Source: Bryum argenteum (taxonomy: Eukaryota > Streptophyta > Bryopsida > Bryales > Bryaceae). Taken from it: DNA of 64,000 nt. Position 1 is the stretch's first letter. Each line of letters begins with the position of its first letter. The DNA is taken from assembly GCA_037043015.1 (NCBI GenBank), contig CM073322.1:12721601-12785600 (forward strand), read 5' to 3'. The position numbers were made by a program, and so were the translations under genes. This document shows positions 11,161 to 23,467 of the stretch, piece after piece. The notes beneath the pieces are model-generated. The model did not search any database, was not told where the DNA came from, and saw nothing but the letters and a program-made list of their open reading frames with translations.

Positions 11161-12872
11161 TGGTGCCAGAATTATGAGTACATTCTATTTACGTTACCTA
11201 ATCATGTGTGCTCTACGTCATGATGCGTCCACCACCTTCCTTTCAGAGGGGTCTATTGTGGGAGCTCATTTCACTTGGTTGTTTGTTCTGCTCTCAGACT
11301 TCGTGTATGCAGTTGTTGTACCTCGCCTTTGTAGCTACGCAATTTTTTTCTTTTCCTCGATCTACGGTGTGTGTTTCATGTGCACATTTCTTACTTTAGA
11401 ACTCATTGCATTATGAATACTGAAGCCCATTTTGTTCTTGAGAGGTTGTTCATTTCCGTGAGAGCGACTCAAGGCTACGACTGACTTCAGTTAACAATGA
11501 GAGAACTTTGAAGGAAGTTGTTCCGTATGTTTCAAGTAATATTAGAAAGTGATTTCTACCGGGAGAGTGAAGTACAGTTGTGAAGTCGGTACCTTGAGTG
11601 ATAGTCGTTCTTACTACTGCTACTTGGGTTGTAGTGAAGCAGAAAGGCGGACGCACTTACAGAGAATTTAGTTGCGGGGTCCAGGGTTAGTTTAGTCGAT
11701 TTAGTTTAGTGAGGGAGCCGTCGGTGCTGAGCTATCGAGTAGAATGAAGGACAAGGGGGAAACTGAGGTGGCGTGTGAAGATGATACCGTTGTAGTGCTC
11801 ATCAAGTAGGTAGACAACTCCTATCGAGGGGAGGCTCCGAAGGCTTCTGATCTTGTTCAGTCAAACGATGTAAAAACTTTTAATTGAAAAATTCAAATAC
11901 CCATGTGGCACTTCAGTATTTGCCAGAGATTATAAATGTATTTGCATGTATGTGAGTTCTTATGTTACAAGTGCCACTTATTATTGCATTAGCCTACAGT
12001 AAGCTCCAGTATCCAAAGTAAATGACCGAGGTAATAAATAAAAACCAAACTTACTACAGTATATACTGAAAGCAAATATGAATACGGCTGTTAGGAGGTG
12101 AAACCCAAAAATAAAAATAACATATTAGGTCACTTTTATCAATGGTAAGATTGAATTTTATGGCAATGTAAATTACCCAAAACTACCCCGTGACTTGCGC
12201 GATAGTAAGTGTAAATCAGTTTTCACATGGTCAGCCCTCAATATTATTGAGTTTTAGAGGGAACGCGATGATAAAGGAAACTTAGCGTTCCCAATTTGAA
12301 CTCCATACGTAACTCCACCTACACCCCAACGTAGCTAAATTTTTAATTTCTTTTGGCTAAACTATTATTGTGATTTATGGACGGCAACGTTAGTATACAA
12401 TGTAAATAGCTACGTTTTTGGCATAGCTAGTAGTGATGAATCCTAGTAGTGAATTGGAAATCATATGTAAGCATGGTGAGTGACATTGGTTGTGTTTTTA
12501 CCAATACGTTCATTATCTCCTCCAGCACACTTTTATGAAGTAGATCTTTTTTCCCTTTCAAAGAGTCCCACTTTGGCTTATTTGCCCTTGCGATTGCATA
12601 TTTATCTAAGGCTCAAATTTTTGTCTTCAAGCCTCTTGTATAGACAGATACAAGACAACCCAAGACAACATCACAAATATTGTGCAAGATTATTTTGTAA
12701 TTCCATTAAGTCTTAGACACATACAAAATTTAGTTCGGCTATGATCGCAAAATGATCAAAAAAGGGAGTGATAATTGAAAGGAATATGATTGTGTCACTT
12801 CAATGTAATTAGACTTTACTACTTTACCTTACCACCATGCCACGCGCCCACGCCACGAATTGATCCCAAAAC
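11161..12872. other. Spacer with no recognised gene
   Basis: The part at about 11440-11870 is less AT-rich and could be an old retroelement fragment, but no gag or pol motif is readable. Short reading frames here show no family features. Confidence 0.35.
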
Positions 12873-14205
12873 CTTAATTCCATTAAAATGACGCTATTCT
12901 TTGTGCTATTTTGCCAACGCCTTGCTGTGCCATTATGGCTGCGTTCTAAAAGTGCCATACTGCAAGCATATTTTTGAACTCAAAATGCACGTCCTCATAA
13001 ATATCAACCAATTTCTGTAATATCACCAAAATTCCATAACATCACAATTATTTATGGTTTTTGACTTTTGAACATGGTCAAAAGGCAATTTTTCTTGAAG
13101 AACTGTTCAGAAACATTTCAATTTGAGCTGGAGTGCACTTCGGAAAATTTCGTCAAAAGATAAATATTTTTGAACAACCATTTAGAACAATTTTGTTTTA
13201 GAATGACACTTTAACCCTTTCATGACCACTCCTTTTGGAAGTCGAGGTTTTTTTGAGGTGTCTGGATGTATTTTGGAATGCATGGAACAAATGAAGGGTC
13301 AAAATTAAGATTCGACCGTATAAATGTGTAGTGAACTTCATATACATGCTAGTAGCCAAACATGGGTCAGATCTACCGTATGAACTAGAGTATTATGATG
13401 TTCCGAGTCAAGTGTAGTACATAGCGTATACATGACCTCGAAGCTTTTTACCAGAATTAGAGACCAGAATATCCAGATTTGGGCAAAACACATGTGGTCA
13501 ATATTGTAGAGAGTTTGAAGATCTATCCAACAACACCATGAGCGTTGCATTTCGAGCATTTATGAAACTTGAATTGTGAAAAGAGACCAAGAACCCAGTT
13601 CCTTGTATACGGTAGCGTATGAGAAATACATGGGATATTGTAGCAAATATGGTCAGATTGAAAAATCAGACATGGTCACATTCATCAGACGCCGAGCCTT
13701 GACGTAGAATCAGTGTGCAAACAACATGTGGTTGATTCTTTTTGGGGAGGATTTCAGGTTGTACAAACGTATACGCTTTGATAGACGGTGTTGGGTTGCC
13801 AAAAGAAATCAACTCTTCTTTTGTCGATAGAGCCAATTGAGTAGTACCCCCATGTTCCCATGTTCCCAAGGGACCCTTAGAATTGGTGTCATGTGTCCTC
13901 GACAACCGTATTTCCTGAATCTTTCTCACTTCTTTCCAGACCAGCTACCGTATCGCATACTCATCCCCATGTATAGACAGCTCTACCACGCGGTGTACGA
14001 GTCCAAATGCATCGTTGTTTTGTGTAGTAGATCTAGTACACACTCCTCTTCCGACGTTGTTCTCTAACATTTTGCTCTTTCTACACAGATTCTACTCAAT
14101 CATGGAATAACCACACTTCAGCGACCATATTTGGTTGATTGGTCATGAAAGGGTTAAAATATTTTCCCTCTGATGTCTGAAATTGACCAAATCCAATGTT
14201 AATTT
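12873..14205. mobile_element. TTAAAATGGCG-family MITE, split by a TTAA element
   Basis: The repeat runs from about 12873 to 13214 and resumes at 14154 to about 14205, interrupted by the element at 13215-14153. The two halves align with the uninterrupted inverted copy at 15644-16048 and with the copy at 19330-19850. No gene inside. Confidence 0.65.
13215..14153. mobile_element. piggyBac-like non-autonomous element, 939 bp
   Basis: Flanked by TTAA on both sides (13211-13214 and 14154-14157), with perfect 14-bp inverted ends CCCTTTCATGACCA. TTAA duplication plus CCC...GGG termini is the hallmark of the piggyBac superfamily. The end sequence differs from the CCCTTAAACG family elsewhere in the window, so this is a second subfamily. 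Interior reading frames are under 90 codons and unrecognised; no transposase. Confidence 0.8.
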
Positions 14206-14699
14206 TCTTTATCTTTTCCCATTGAAGTATCAGCTTCGCCTGTGGAGGTTATAGCGAGTACTTGTGCTCGTTTGTTAGATAATTATCACAATAGCCTCAA
14301 CTTTCCCATGGCCCAACAACGTGTGCAAATTGGTGAGTTTTGACTTCATGTATAGCATGTAAGGTCAACCTGCCTATTCCCGAGCATTTAAGGGGTTCTT
14401 GTAGTTCTTCATAAAATTAGAACATGAACTTTTTCCCTCAGATTAGCAAATACGGTAGAAAATTAGTCCAAGTTGAATCATAATTTTCTCAATAATTTTC
14501 CATTTATTATAAATTTCCAAAGTGGGAGACAAGTAGACCCCTATAATGGGGCATAGGTGGGGCATTAAACCGTGCGTTTCATTCCTTAATGTCCATCACA
14601 CACCAACCCACATGTGAACAAGAACCACCCTGTTGGAGGAAAGCACCTGGCATTTGTGTAAGAGGCAAGTTATTAATCAGCTCCACTTCGGGGGGGTGA

Positions 14700-14987
14700 G
14701 CTTAGAGCTAGCCAGCGAGTTGGTCTCGGAGCCCCTCGACCCTACATGCCCGCCTGATCCCCTGCCCGGCCGGAAAATCCATTTTTTCTGTTTTTTGCAT
14801 TTTGGAATGCCCTTTTGTGTAAAAATGGGGTCTACGACCCCATTTTACCCTGGGGGTGTCCCATGGAACAATGGGTGACATCAACCATTAAAAAATTAGG
14901 GGGCAAATATACCCCAATTTTTATTTGGGGCAGGGATTATTTGCCCCACGAGAGGCTCCGTGACCAGCTCGCTGGCCAACTTTAAGC
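14700..14987. mobile_element. MITE-like inverted-repeat element, about 288 bp
   Basis: Arms of about 39 bases: left 14700-14738 contains CTAGCCAGCGAGTTGGTCTC, and right 14949-14987 is its reverse complement with several mismatches. Near the right arm, TTTGCCCC and GGGGCAAAT blocks can form a further hairpin. Not coding. Flanking spacer (14206-14699 and 14988-15643) holds nothing recognised except the palindrome at 15274. Confidence 0.6.
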
Positions 14988-15273
14988 AGATCCCACTTTG
15001 GATGGTCGGATGTTCGGTTTAATATGGGCCTGAAGAGTTCGGTTTAGGAAGGCGCTCGGAAATAGGTTGTTCAACCGTATGTCCTCATTCTATCGTTGGA
15101 AACAAGTTCCAACATTGGAATGATATCCTCCTCACCCACACAACCAACTTTACGAGCATGGCCCTACAATACCATAGTTACCTTCCCTAATCATGCTTCC
15201 ACAATATCTTGATCACAAAGGAATAAGAGTTTCAACGTTGGAAATGTGGAAAACGTGGATGATACATCGGTTT

Positions 15274-15300
15274 GAGTGCGCAACTGTAGGTTGCGCACTC
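15274..15300. repeat. Perfect 11-bp palindrome with 5-nt loop
   Basis: GAGTGCGCAAC, loop TGTAG, then GTTGCGCACTC. No T-run follows directly and no gene ends here, so a terminator role is not supported. Confidence 0.8.
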
Positions 15301-15643
15301 GATTGAGTGCAAGAGAAGAAATAATAGCATCTCAAGGATTTAACCTCTATCCTCCACCCTCAATCGTAATTTGTAATTTGGACTCAAAGTATGTGTACAA
15401 CCCACTTAACACAACACTATCATGATCGTATTGTGCTACAACAACATAATACCATCTCATTTATAGATTATGAGTCGGTGAAAAGCTTAGATTATGCACC
15501 TCAATGTCGTCCAATCCAAAGCGGAACCTTCTTGTTTCCTTCCCTATTGGCATAGTGAACACCAATTTGTGCCATAGCTATCACAATCAACAAATAATTA
15601 ACAACATCAAAGAATCAAGAAGTTACAAATAACCTCAAGTTTG

Positions 15644-16048
15644 TTAAAATGGCGTCATTCTGGTAAAATGGCGCTTTTTGGGGTGCTTAAAATGAAAAAA
15701 ATAACGTTGATTTTTGTCGAGTTTTGACATGATAGGATAAATATTTTAAACCGCATTTCAAAAACAACAATGTTTTTGAACGACCGTTCAAAAATATTGC
15801 CCTTTGACTATATCCAAAGGTCAAAAACCATAAAAATTTGTGATATTATTGAAATTTTGGTGATATTACAAAAATTGTTTTATATTACCGAGTACATGTG
15901 TAATATTAATAAACATGCTACTTTGCAAGCATAAATACTTCTCAACTTCAATTCAGAAATGTGCTTGTAAAATGTCATGTTTTAAAATGCGACCAAAATG
16001 GCTCATAGGGGATTTGGCAAAATGCACAAAGAATATCGCCATTTTAAC
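15644..16048 (-). mobile_element. Uninterrupted copy of the TTAAAATGGCG MITE, 405 bp
   Basis: Ends are inverted repeats: GTTAAAATGGCG (15644-15655) and CGCCATTTTAAC (16037-16048). The interior includes a near-palindrome around GAACGACCGTTC. It is inverted relative to the copies at 12873 and 19330. It keeps TTAA at 15746-15749, where the copy at 12873 carries the 939-bp insertion, so it serves as the empty-site reference. Confidence 0.7.
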
Positions 16049-16437
16049 GTAATGGAGGTTAAATGTGATGACAAGTGGAGAGATCTGAATGTGTTTTAGA
16101 GAAGGAAGACTCAATTATCATGATTAAGAATCAATAAGCAATAAGAATTAAGGAGAGTTTCGGGGGCATCATTACAAGAAAGACTTGTCGTGGCAAATTA
16201 TGCCCTGCATAGCTTGGCCGGTATTGAGGTGAACTCTAGAGAAACCTTGGAATACATGAAATATGAGGCTACCAGAGAGTACCAAATTACAATGAGCACA
16301 AGAAGGAGGACTTCTTAAGAAGTGTGTGCAAGCGGAAATAGCATTGCAAAAAATTTGTGGATGGCAAAGACAAAGGCGTGCATTGCACAAACGGCTCCTA
16401 TGGATAGCAATTGATCAACCGCAATCTACTATTTACC

Positions 16438-18534
16438 TAGATAGAGCTTGTTCACCAATTTCTGCATTGTTTGTTGCATACTCATGAGTAAAGTCATCTT
16501 TATGTCCTCAGTGGCCTTCTGACTTTCCATAAGACTCTTGCTACTCTCTCTAATTTCACCTATGCAAGGCTCTATGAAAGTTTTTTCCTTCCGCTTTGGT
16601 TCTGAAGACATCAATGTACTCTCACACTTCAATGTGCTCTCACCACGCCTTAGCTATGTTGTGTTTGTATCCGATGTCACCGTGAACTTCAATCCATTTG
16701 CATTCATGGCAATCACGTGTGCATGAGAAAGAACATTAGCTTTATCAAACATAAACTCATTCACCAATTGGTACCAACGGCATTTCTCAGACCGTTGAGA
16801 GCTACACTTTAAATTCATGGCCTTGTCCTCCTTAAAATCGTTGTAAATAGCACTCCATTTCTTCGTGCAAGCCTCACTATCCTTCGTGAAATGTGGGCTT
16901 AGAGACAAAATGTGAGAAGAAATTACATGTAGGCAAAATGCAAGAAGAAATTTGGAATAAACCATATAATGATAATAAAAACAATCATACCAAACCAACA
17001 TAACTTGAAAACTAAAAGAAGCCTCATGTACTGAAAATGACTTTTGTTTGAGCAAGGGTAATATCTACCATCAAAAAGAAAACAACAGCAAGTGAGTTTG
17101 TAATATTGAAGTGACCACAAAGGAAAACTTTCCTTCACTCACGAACATTGTAATTTTCTCTACTTACTCTATTTACTCTATTTTACATTTTCAAAAATTT
17201 AAGTTTCAGATTTTCCATGAAACTTGAGGGCACAATTAAGCTAAGGGTGTCCAAAAAAGTTGTCCCCAGTACAATTTCAGCTCATGCAAGTGTGTCAAAC
17301 ATGTCCATCTTCTAAATAAAGTTAAGTATGAGAACACCAAATGTGGTTTCAATTTATAGCACTTATAGCCTACTCAAAAAAATAAAAATCATTCGCATTG
17401 AAGAATATTAAGATTTTTTATTAGGTATTTTAATTGAAAAAGTAAGTTTTGTCCTAATGACACAAAATCCTAAGAAACAATCATTCGATACATCAAATGA
17501 TCACATTTCAATACCATTTTTGGATATGACTTACATGTACTTGTGCATTATATAAAATAGTTAGTTTGACAAATAAAAAATTAATAATGTTTGCACCATG
17601 ATGCCTGCAAATCCCACCAATATGCAATTTACTGTGGAGGGTTCAAAGATCCAAAAATAAAAAATTTGAATAATTTTTTTCTTAGGAATGTGCATCTTGA
17701 TCCCAGTTACATACATGATATTTTAGAATGATTTTGTACTCTTTGTAATTGACAAAAATGGGAAAAAATGATGAACTTTGGATGTTTCAACCAAAAATCA
17801 CCTAATTAGTCTTGACAAAAAGTGATACCTTGGCCGTGCCCTTGAGAATAATTTCCTTCATTTTCACAGCCTCAAAAAGTTTACCGATTTGAAACACTTA
17901 TAGCAAGGTATCAGTCAATAGTGAGTGTTCCAGTCCGAATACAAAGAATACTAATGGAACCACAATACTACATCAGAATAAGTGAAGCACATTGAAGCTC
18001 TAACTTACTTAGGTTTACAATATGTTCACAATCCTCAATGTGCTATCTCGAAAGTCAAACAAATTGACAATGTGTTCACTATCTGCAATTTGCTCATCTT
18101 TTTCAATGTACCCCACATCATCAATTTTTACTTTGCAATGGTGTGAAGCACAAAGGCGTATCACAACAAGAAAATCAAATGAATGGCATGTACAAGCAAA
18201 AGTACATAGCTTCAGTGGCATGGAGAAAATATCGTGCATCTCTCCACAAATAGTAATCAACTGGATGACCTAGTCATTCTTCCGATGTCGAGCGCTCTTA
18301 AGGACCTCAACTTTGTCCTTCTTGTCATCCAACTCAACAATTGCAGCTTTTTTTTTCTTGGGCCTCCTCTCTCTTTCTTTTTGCTTGTCGATGCTTGTCG
18401 ACGCACTCATGTGAACCACACTTTTGCAAACCTATCGTGAGATCGATGGTGGTGGCTCGTGCCTTCGACAAAGGAGGTGCAAACTCGAGCCCTTGAAGTG
18501 AAGGCATGAAAGAATGTGGGAATAAAAAAGGCAT
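16438..18534 (-). pseudogene. Decayed Myb/SANT-like (trihelix-type) gene
   Basis: Minus-strand fragments in the expected order. 18534-18360 has a basic run ending AKRKREEAQEKK. The frame then shifts at a 9-A tract (about 18349-18357) into KAAIVELDDKKDKVEVLKSA. A TAG at 18272-18270 interrupts the frame just before VIQLITICGEMHDIFSMPLK. About 1.1 kb downstream, 16890-16654 encodes a DNA-binding-like helix segment (DSEACTKKWSAIYNDFKEDK, then SEKCRWYQLVNEFM). After another break, 16632-16432 gives a Gln/Met-rich helical tail (MTLLMSMQQTMQKLVNKL). The C..KW......Y and WY.L pattern is typical of Myb/SANT-like proteins, which occur both as host trihelix factors and as accessory proteins of PIF/Harbinger transposons. 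At least three breaks make a functional product unlikely. Confidence 0.55.
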
Positions 18535-18540
18535 TTGGCT

Positions 18541-19329
18541 AGAAAGCGAAGGGAAATCCTAGAAAAATGGCAGAGGAGAAATGTCGCCTCGCTTGAAGAC
18601 TGAATTTGCTGCACCTGGTAGGAGGATTGGTAGTAGAGACATTGTTCGCATTGGCATCTCTCGTTTGTAACGAATATCCCTGCAAATCCATGGAGCGAAG
18701 TGCGTGGAAGAGAAGGAGAGTACGAGCGGGTAAAATGAAGTGAACGCCGACGAAGGTCGTCGCAAGTTGAGCAAGGAAAACAAAATGGAAAGAGCCGCCA
18801 ACAAAGTGTGAATTGAGGGTGCTTACAGGGCTGGAACACGAGCATTTCCAAGCACTAGCTAGCCAGCTGCCAAGCCACGTCATACTTCCTACCACAAAAC
18901 TACCTCTCGTGTGGAGACAGCGTTGCTGCATCAACCAATCGCATTCCTCGCATGTGCTCTCCTATCGGCCCTGTGGAACGCCTCTTTGAATGACACACAA
19001 GACTGCGGGAAACAAATTGACCACACAAGTGAGACTTTTTTAGCTCTTTTTTGAGCCACTAAAATCATGGATACACGTTATTCATGATCACGGACAATCT
19101 ACCAATCCGGTTGAACTTTTAGTCGTGGTTACTTACAAAACCTAGCTAATATGAAAACTTGCATTGTGTTCTGTGGAGATAATACCCTACATCCTCAGGT
19201 TTTGGATTGCCATTGGCACTCAGATCTCAGCATAATGCTCGTTTTTGTCATAATGATGATAGCAAGGCGACGTTCATATCAACAAGTAGTATCTTTAAAC
19301 TACAAACCCATAAAGTAAGACAATATTAC
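18541..19329. other. Spacer, possibly the 5' flank of the trihelix-like relic
   Basis: Three minus-strand frames overlap at 18432-18934 because the stretch is GC-richer, but none shows a recognisable domain. This may be the old promoter or first-exon area of the pseudogene. Confidence 0.3.
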
Positions 19330-19850
19330 CTTAATTTTGTTAAAATAGCGGTATATTTTGTGTCATTTTGCCAAAGCCTTAACCCTTAAACGTCCAAGCA
19401 TGCCCCTCGGGCTTGGTTTCGAGTGTATTTTCAGAGGGGCTTGACATTTAAGGGTTAATGTGCCATTTTGGCCCCATTCTAAAACGTCTTATTTTGCACC
19501 CTTATATTTGAACTATCATCTTATATTTGATGGGTGCAAAGATAGATAGATGATAGATGATGATTATTTATGGTTTATGACCTTTGAACTTTGATATCGT
19601 GCACATCCTCTCTAATATTAACCAACTTTTATAATATCACACTTATTTATGGTTTATGACCTTTGAATGTGGTCGAAGGGTGATATTTCTCAACGGCCGT
19701 TTACAAACATTTCTGATTTTGGACGGTTGTTTAAAATGAGAAATGGTCGAAAGGTAAGTACTTTTGAATGGCCATTCAAAAACATTGATCTTTTTGAACC
19801 GGAGTTCAAAAAATTTGTCCTTTGATGTCAGAATTAACGAATCCAAGGTT
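19330..19850. mobile_element. TTAAAATGGCG-family MITE with a 72-bp TTAA insert
   Basis: Host repeat copy at 19330-19382 and 19455-about 19850, matching the 12873 copy. The unoccupied site is seen there near 12920-12932, where CGCCTT runs straight into GCTGTGCCAT. Confidence 0.65.
19383..19454. mobile_element. 72-bp TTAA mini-element (piggyBac-like ends)
   Basis: TTAA at 19379-19382 and 19455-19458 flanks a 72-bp unit that begins CCCTTAAACGTCCAAGC and ends GACATTTAAGGG. A GC-rich block of the GCCCCTCGGGC type lies near each end. A same-length relative is at 53531-53602. It is almost nothing but its two ends. Confidence 0.8.
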
Positions 19851-20581
19851 ATTTTTTTGTCATCTTGCCCGCTCGTACTCAACAAATTTGACGATGCTTT
19901 CTGCGGACTCAGATTTCATGATCTTTAATCACCGGGGGAAGATTTTCTTACCTGAACTTATAGAAGCTAAATTTTCAGGAGTAGCGGTAGTCTTTTAATT
20001 TCATTGAGACCCTCGTCGTTGCTACTCTTAGTCGTTCTAAGTAGGGTTCTGATGTGTACAATCTTTTGATGATACTGATCATTTATGCTCTTTTTATTTT
20101 GTCATCTCATTGAAAAGGATTAGTCATCTCATTTCTAATTAGGATACATCCTTGTGTAGCTGTTACCTATGTTTCTCTCCAGAAAACAATATCCCCTGTA
20201 TGTCCAGTGTATTATTAGCCAAAAACACAGAGGTCTAGAGAGGAATTTTCAGTAGAATACAGTGGATCTGACCACAGCATGCAAGCAGACAGCCCTTTAA
20301 GCCTCCCAAAGCCCAAAAGTCATCCTTGAAACGTTGGCATTTCTACCCAAACTCAACACAAGGTGAAAGTTATCAGCACAGTCACCTGACAATCTCCAGA
20401 AGAAAATGATCGTACAATAAAACAATGTTTTATTTTGCCAGATTTCGCTGTGTTACAGCAGCTCCAGAAAATATGCACAATAACTTCAAAATCAGTAAAA
20501 AGCTTAAGAGGTTCTGGAACTTCAATAGTAGCACAGAAATGACGATATCGAACCAATACAAAGTGGTGGGTGATTGTCCAG

Positions 20582-23467
20582 TCAATCCACGACCTCAATC
20601 AATGTAGGCTCGTAGTCGCTTGGAGCTTCAAATCCATGCAGGTTAATGAACGTGGACGCGACATTCGCAAGCCCAGCGTTGGGAAGATCAGTTCTGAATT
20701 GTACACCTTTCGGCAGACCTGGGCCTCCGATTGCAATGGGAACCTGCACAAAATCATTTCAGTTTATTGTTATCGAATTTACATTCACATCATTCACCCC
20801 CTTTTTGAAATTAGTGAGCAATTTGCAACGTACCGGAGCACAAGTGTGTGATGTAAGTATTTGATAGTTTCCTTGCTTGTCTTTGATAGGTGCACCCGTC
20901 TTAGCATTTCGCTTCACCATATCTTCAGCGTTTCCGTGATCAGCTGTAATCAAGAAAATTCCTCCCACTTCCTCGGTGGCGTCTAGCATTATCTGCACGT
21001 CAAGGACACCCGTTTATATGCCAGGAAGCTACAAAAATGAGAATATTAAACCAGGTGCAATGCTTTCACTCTTGTACACGAGCTTTGGTGTTACCTTGAT
21101 AGCCTTGTCAGTGATGGTACAGCCAGCAATTGTGGCATCAAGATTGCCTGTGTGCCCAATCATATCACCATTTGCAATGTTCACCCGAACCTGTAAACAC
21201 AGCAGCCACCACGTCAATTATGTTGAAGAGCTGAATGGCATAAGTCACGTGTGTGAGGGGAGAGACGTATACCTGGTCCCATTCGCCACTACGAAGAGCT
21301 TCGGCAGCTTTCTCAGCTATGGCAATGGCTTTCATCTCTGGTTTCTTATCGAAGCTGATGCCTTGATCGCTTGGAATCTCCACGTACTTCTCAAGGGTCT
21401 TGCTGAACTGGCCAGAGCGATTTCCGTTCCAAACAAATGTGACGTGACCAAATTTCACGGTTTCACTGCAGAGCATACGACGATGTGGAAAATATCAGCA
21501 ACTGAAGCCCAACTTATCGCAGTTCAACCCAACGATTTCCCTCATCCTGCACCCTCGAATGAATATTTAAGCTTATAACTACCGCCACAAGTACCTCAGA
21601 GCAATCTAAGGTACACGGAAGCATAAATGCGCGTAACTATATTATAAATCAACCGTGGTGTCTATAAGCGACACCCTGGATGCATCAATTAAAAGAGATG
21701 AATATGATCCTCACCTGCATACCCAGGACTTGACGCCGTTGTGGACCAAGTATTCACCCGAGGTTTCTGTGAACTCTGGAGGGGATACCAGGTAGTGGGT
21801 GGGGAGCTTGAGATCGGCATCGTATAACAGCATGCCGGCATACTTGATTTTAGGGTATCGTACTCGGTCGAATTTGTCGAAGTCTTCGTGTTCAAAAGCC
21901 TTGGCAAGCATGACCATGCGATCTGCTCGAAAGTTGAAGGTGACGACAGCATCGCCATCTACAATCGGTCCAACAGGTTTACCAGAATCATCAACAACTA
22001 CGAAAGGAGGATAGTACTGATCGTTCACACTAGGATCCTCCTCCTTCAGTTTCTTCAAAGCTTCGAGACAGCTTGTGAAGCGGTGGGGAGCTTCTCCAAG
22101 CACTTGAGCATTCCAGCCATTTTTCACAACGTTCCAGTCATTCTGCACACAATTTGTGAGCCCTGATTCTTGTCAGAAAAATCACACTTCTTCACCTATT
22201 GAAAGAGGACTTCCGAATGACGAACTTGATTAAGAAACACTCCTCTTTGTTCCGGAATTTCCATATGAGATGAAGGACAAGCTCAGATACCTCGTATCGA
22301 TCCATGGTAACCTTCATGCGACCACCGCCTGAAGCTATCAATGCATCGCAACCTCCGTCACGAACTTCTTTTAACGTGTCCTCTAGCATCTGCACAAATT
22401 TCAGACTTGAGCCGTCTGCAACATCTCGCCCGTCCGTCAGGACATGAACTCGGATTCTTTTAAACCCCTGCTTGGCAGATCCTTTGATAAGAAGCTGCAG
22501 AAACAAACCATTTCACATTCTCAGAAAGGTACAAAATTTATCGGCGAGATACTTGAAACATGCGAAACTTGATCATGTGCAAGCTTCACCACACCCCCAT
22601 TCATATGTCCTTAATGAGTTTCTTCAGTCAATGTCGAGTGTGATAGCACGTACCTGGAGTTGGTCAAACCGAGAATGTACTCCACCGTCGCTGAGGAGAC
22701 CTATCAAGTGCAGTGTGCCATTCGGCAACGCTTCTTTTATGTACTTGAAACCCTCGCCCTCGAAAATGGAACCAGTCTCCAAAGCGGAGTCAACTAGACC
22801 TGCCCTGCACAGACGAACTCTCTCGTACACATCAAGCTGCAGCTGATCCTCACAAAATTGACCGTAGCGGGATTCTATCCATATTTCACACGACACTAGT
22901 TACAAACTTAAGTCTTAGTCTCAGTGCTTCATAAGCTTCATCGATGTCATATCAAGCACGAATCTTCATTACTGGCACCTTCGTACATTAACTCTGACAT
23001 GGTAAGCACTTTCCGAAGCCAAAACGTAACAAAACTATGCTTAGAAATCATACCCTTGCTTGAAGATGCGTCCTGCACCAAGGGCATTGTGGCCAACCTC
23101 GCTGTTGCCCATATCCTCCTCGGTAGGAAGCCCCACGGCAGATCCATGGGCTTTGAGCAGCCTCCACTTCTCTGGAGCAGTCTGCACATGAAACAGTTTC
23201 AAGAAACGCATTTCGAATATACAATAGCCTAGCCACATGCTAAGATATAGGCCATATGGCTTCAATCTGCTAAGGGATGATATAAAAGCAGCAAATGGAG
23301 CTTACCGTTTTCAAGTAATCCATAATTGGAGTTTCGGCACGATGAATGGCATTGAATTCATCCGGGATCTGTTCGCCCCAGCCATCCAGGATAATGAGCA
23401 TGAGCTTCTTGCCCTTGGGCAGCTTAGGATGAGGAGCAAGCTTGAATCCATCCGCTCCTGCTGGCAT
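20582..23467 (-). CDS. PGM1: 2,3-bisphosphoglycerate-independent phosphoglycerate mutase
   Basis: Interconverts 3- and 2-phosphoglycerate in cytosolic glycolysis, using two Mn ions and a phosphoserine intermediate. Nine exons on the minus strand: 23467-23306, 23181-23054, 22804-22654, 22494-22291, 22142-21715, 21465-21273, 21190-21095, 20992-20834, 20743-20582. All introns are GT-AG (82-249 bases) and the joined frame gives 560 aa, the usual plant length. Catalytic features are present: ILDGWG (D28), the nucleophile in [16 protein letters not shown] (S81), NGDMIGHTG (D431, H435), TADHGNAED (D472, H473) and LTSHT (H503). No transit peptide, which fits a cytosolic enzyme. A possible 5' UTR acceptor lies 10 bases before the ATG, and the GC-richer stretch at 24380-24860 may hold an upstream non-coding exon (inference). 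No frame break. The gene symbol follows Arabidopsis usage. Confidence 0.97.

Noticed and set aside
15274-15300. Perfect hairpin as a transcription terminator
   Set aside because: A eukaryotic window, no gene ends here and no U-tract follows.
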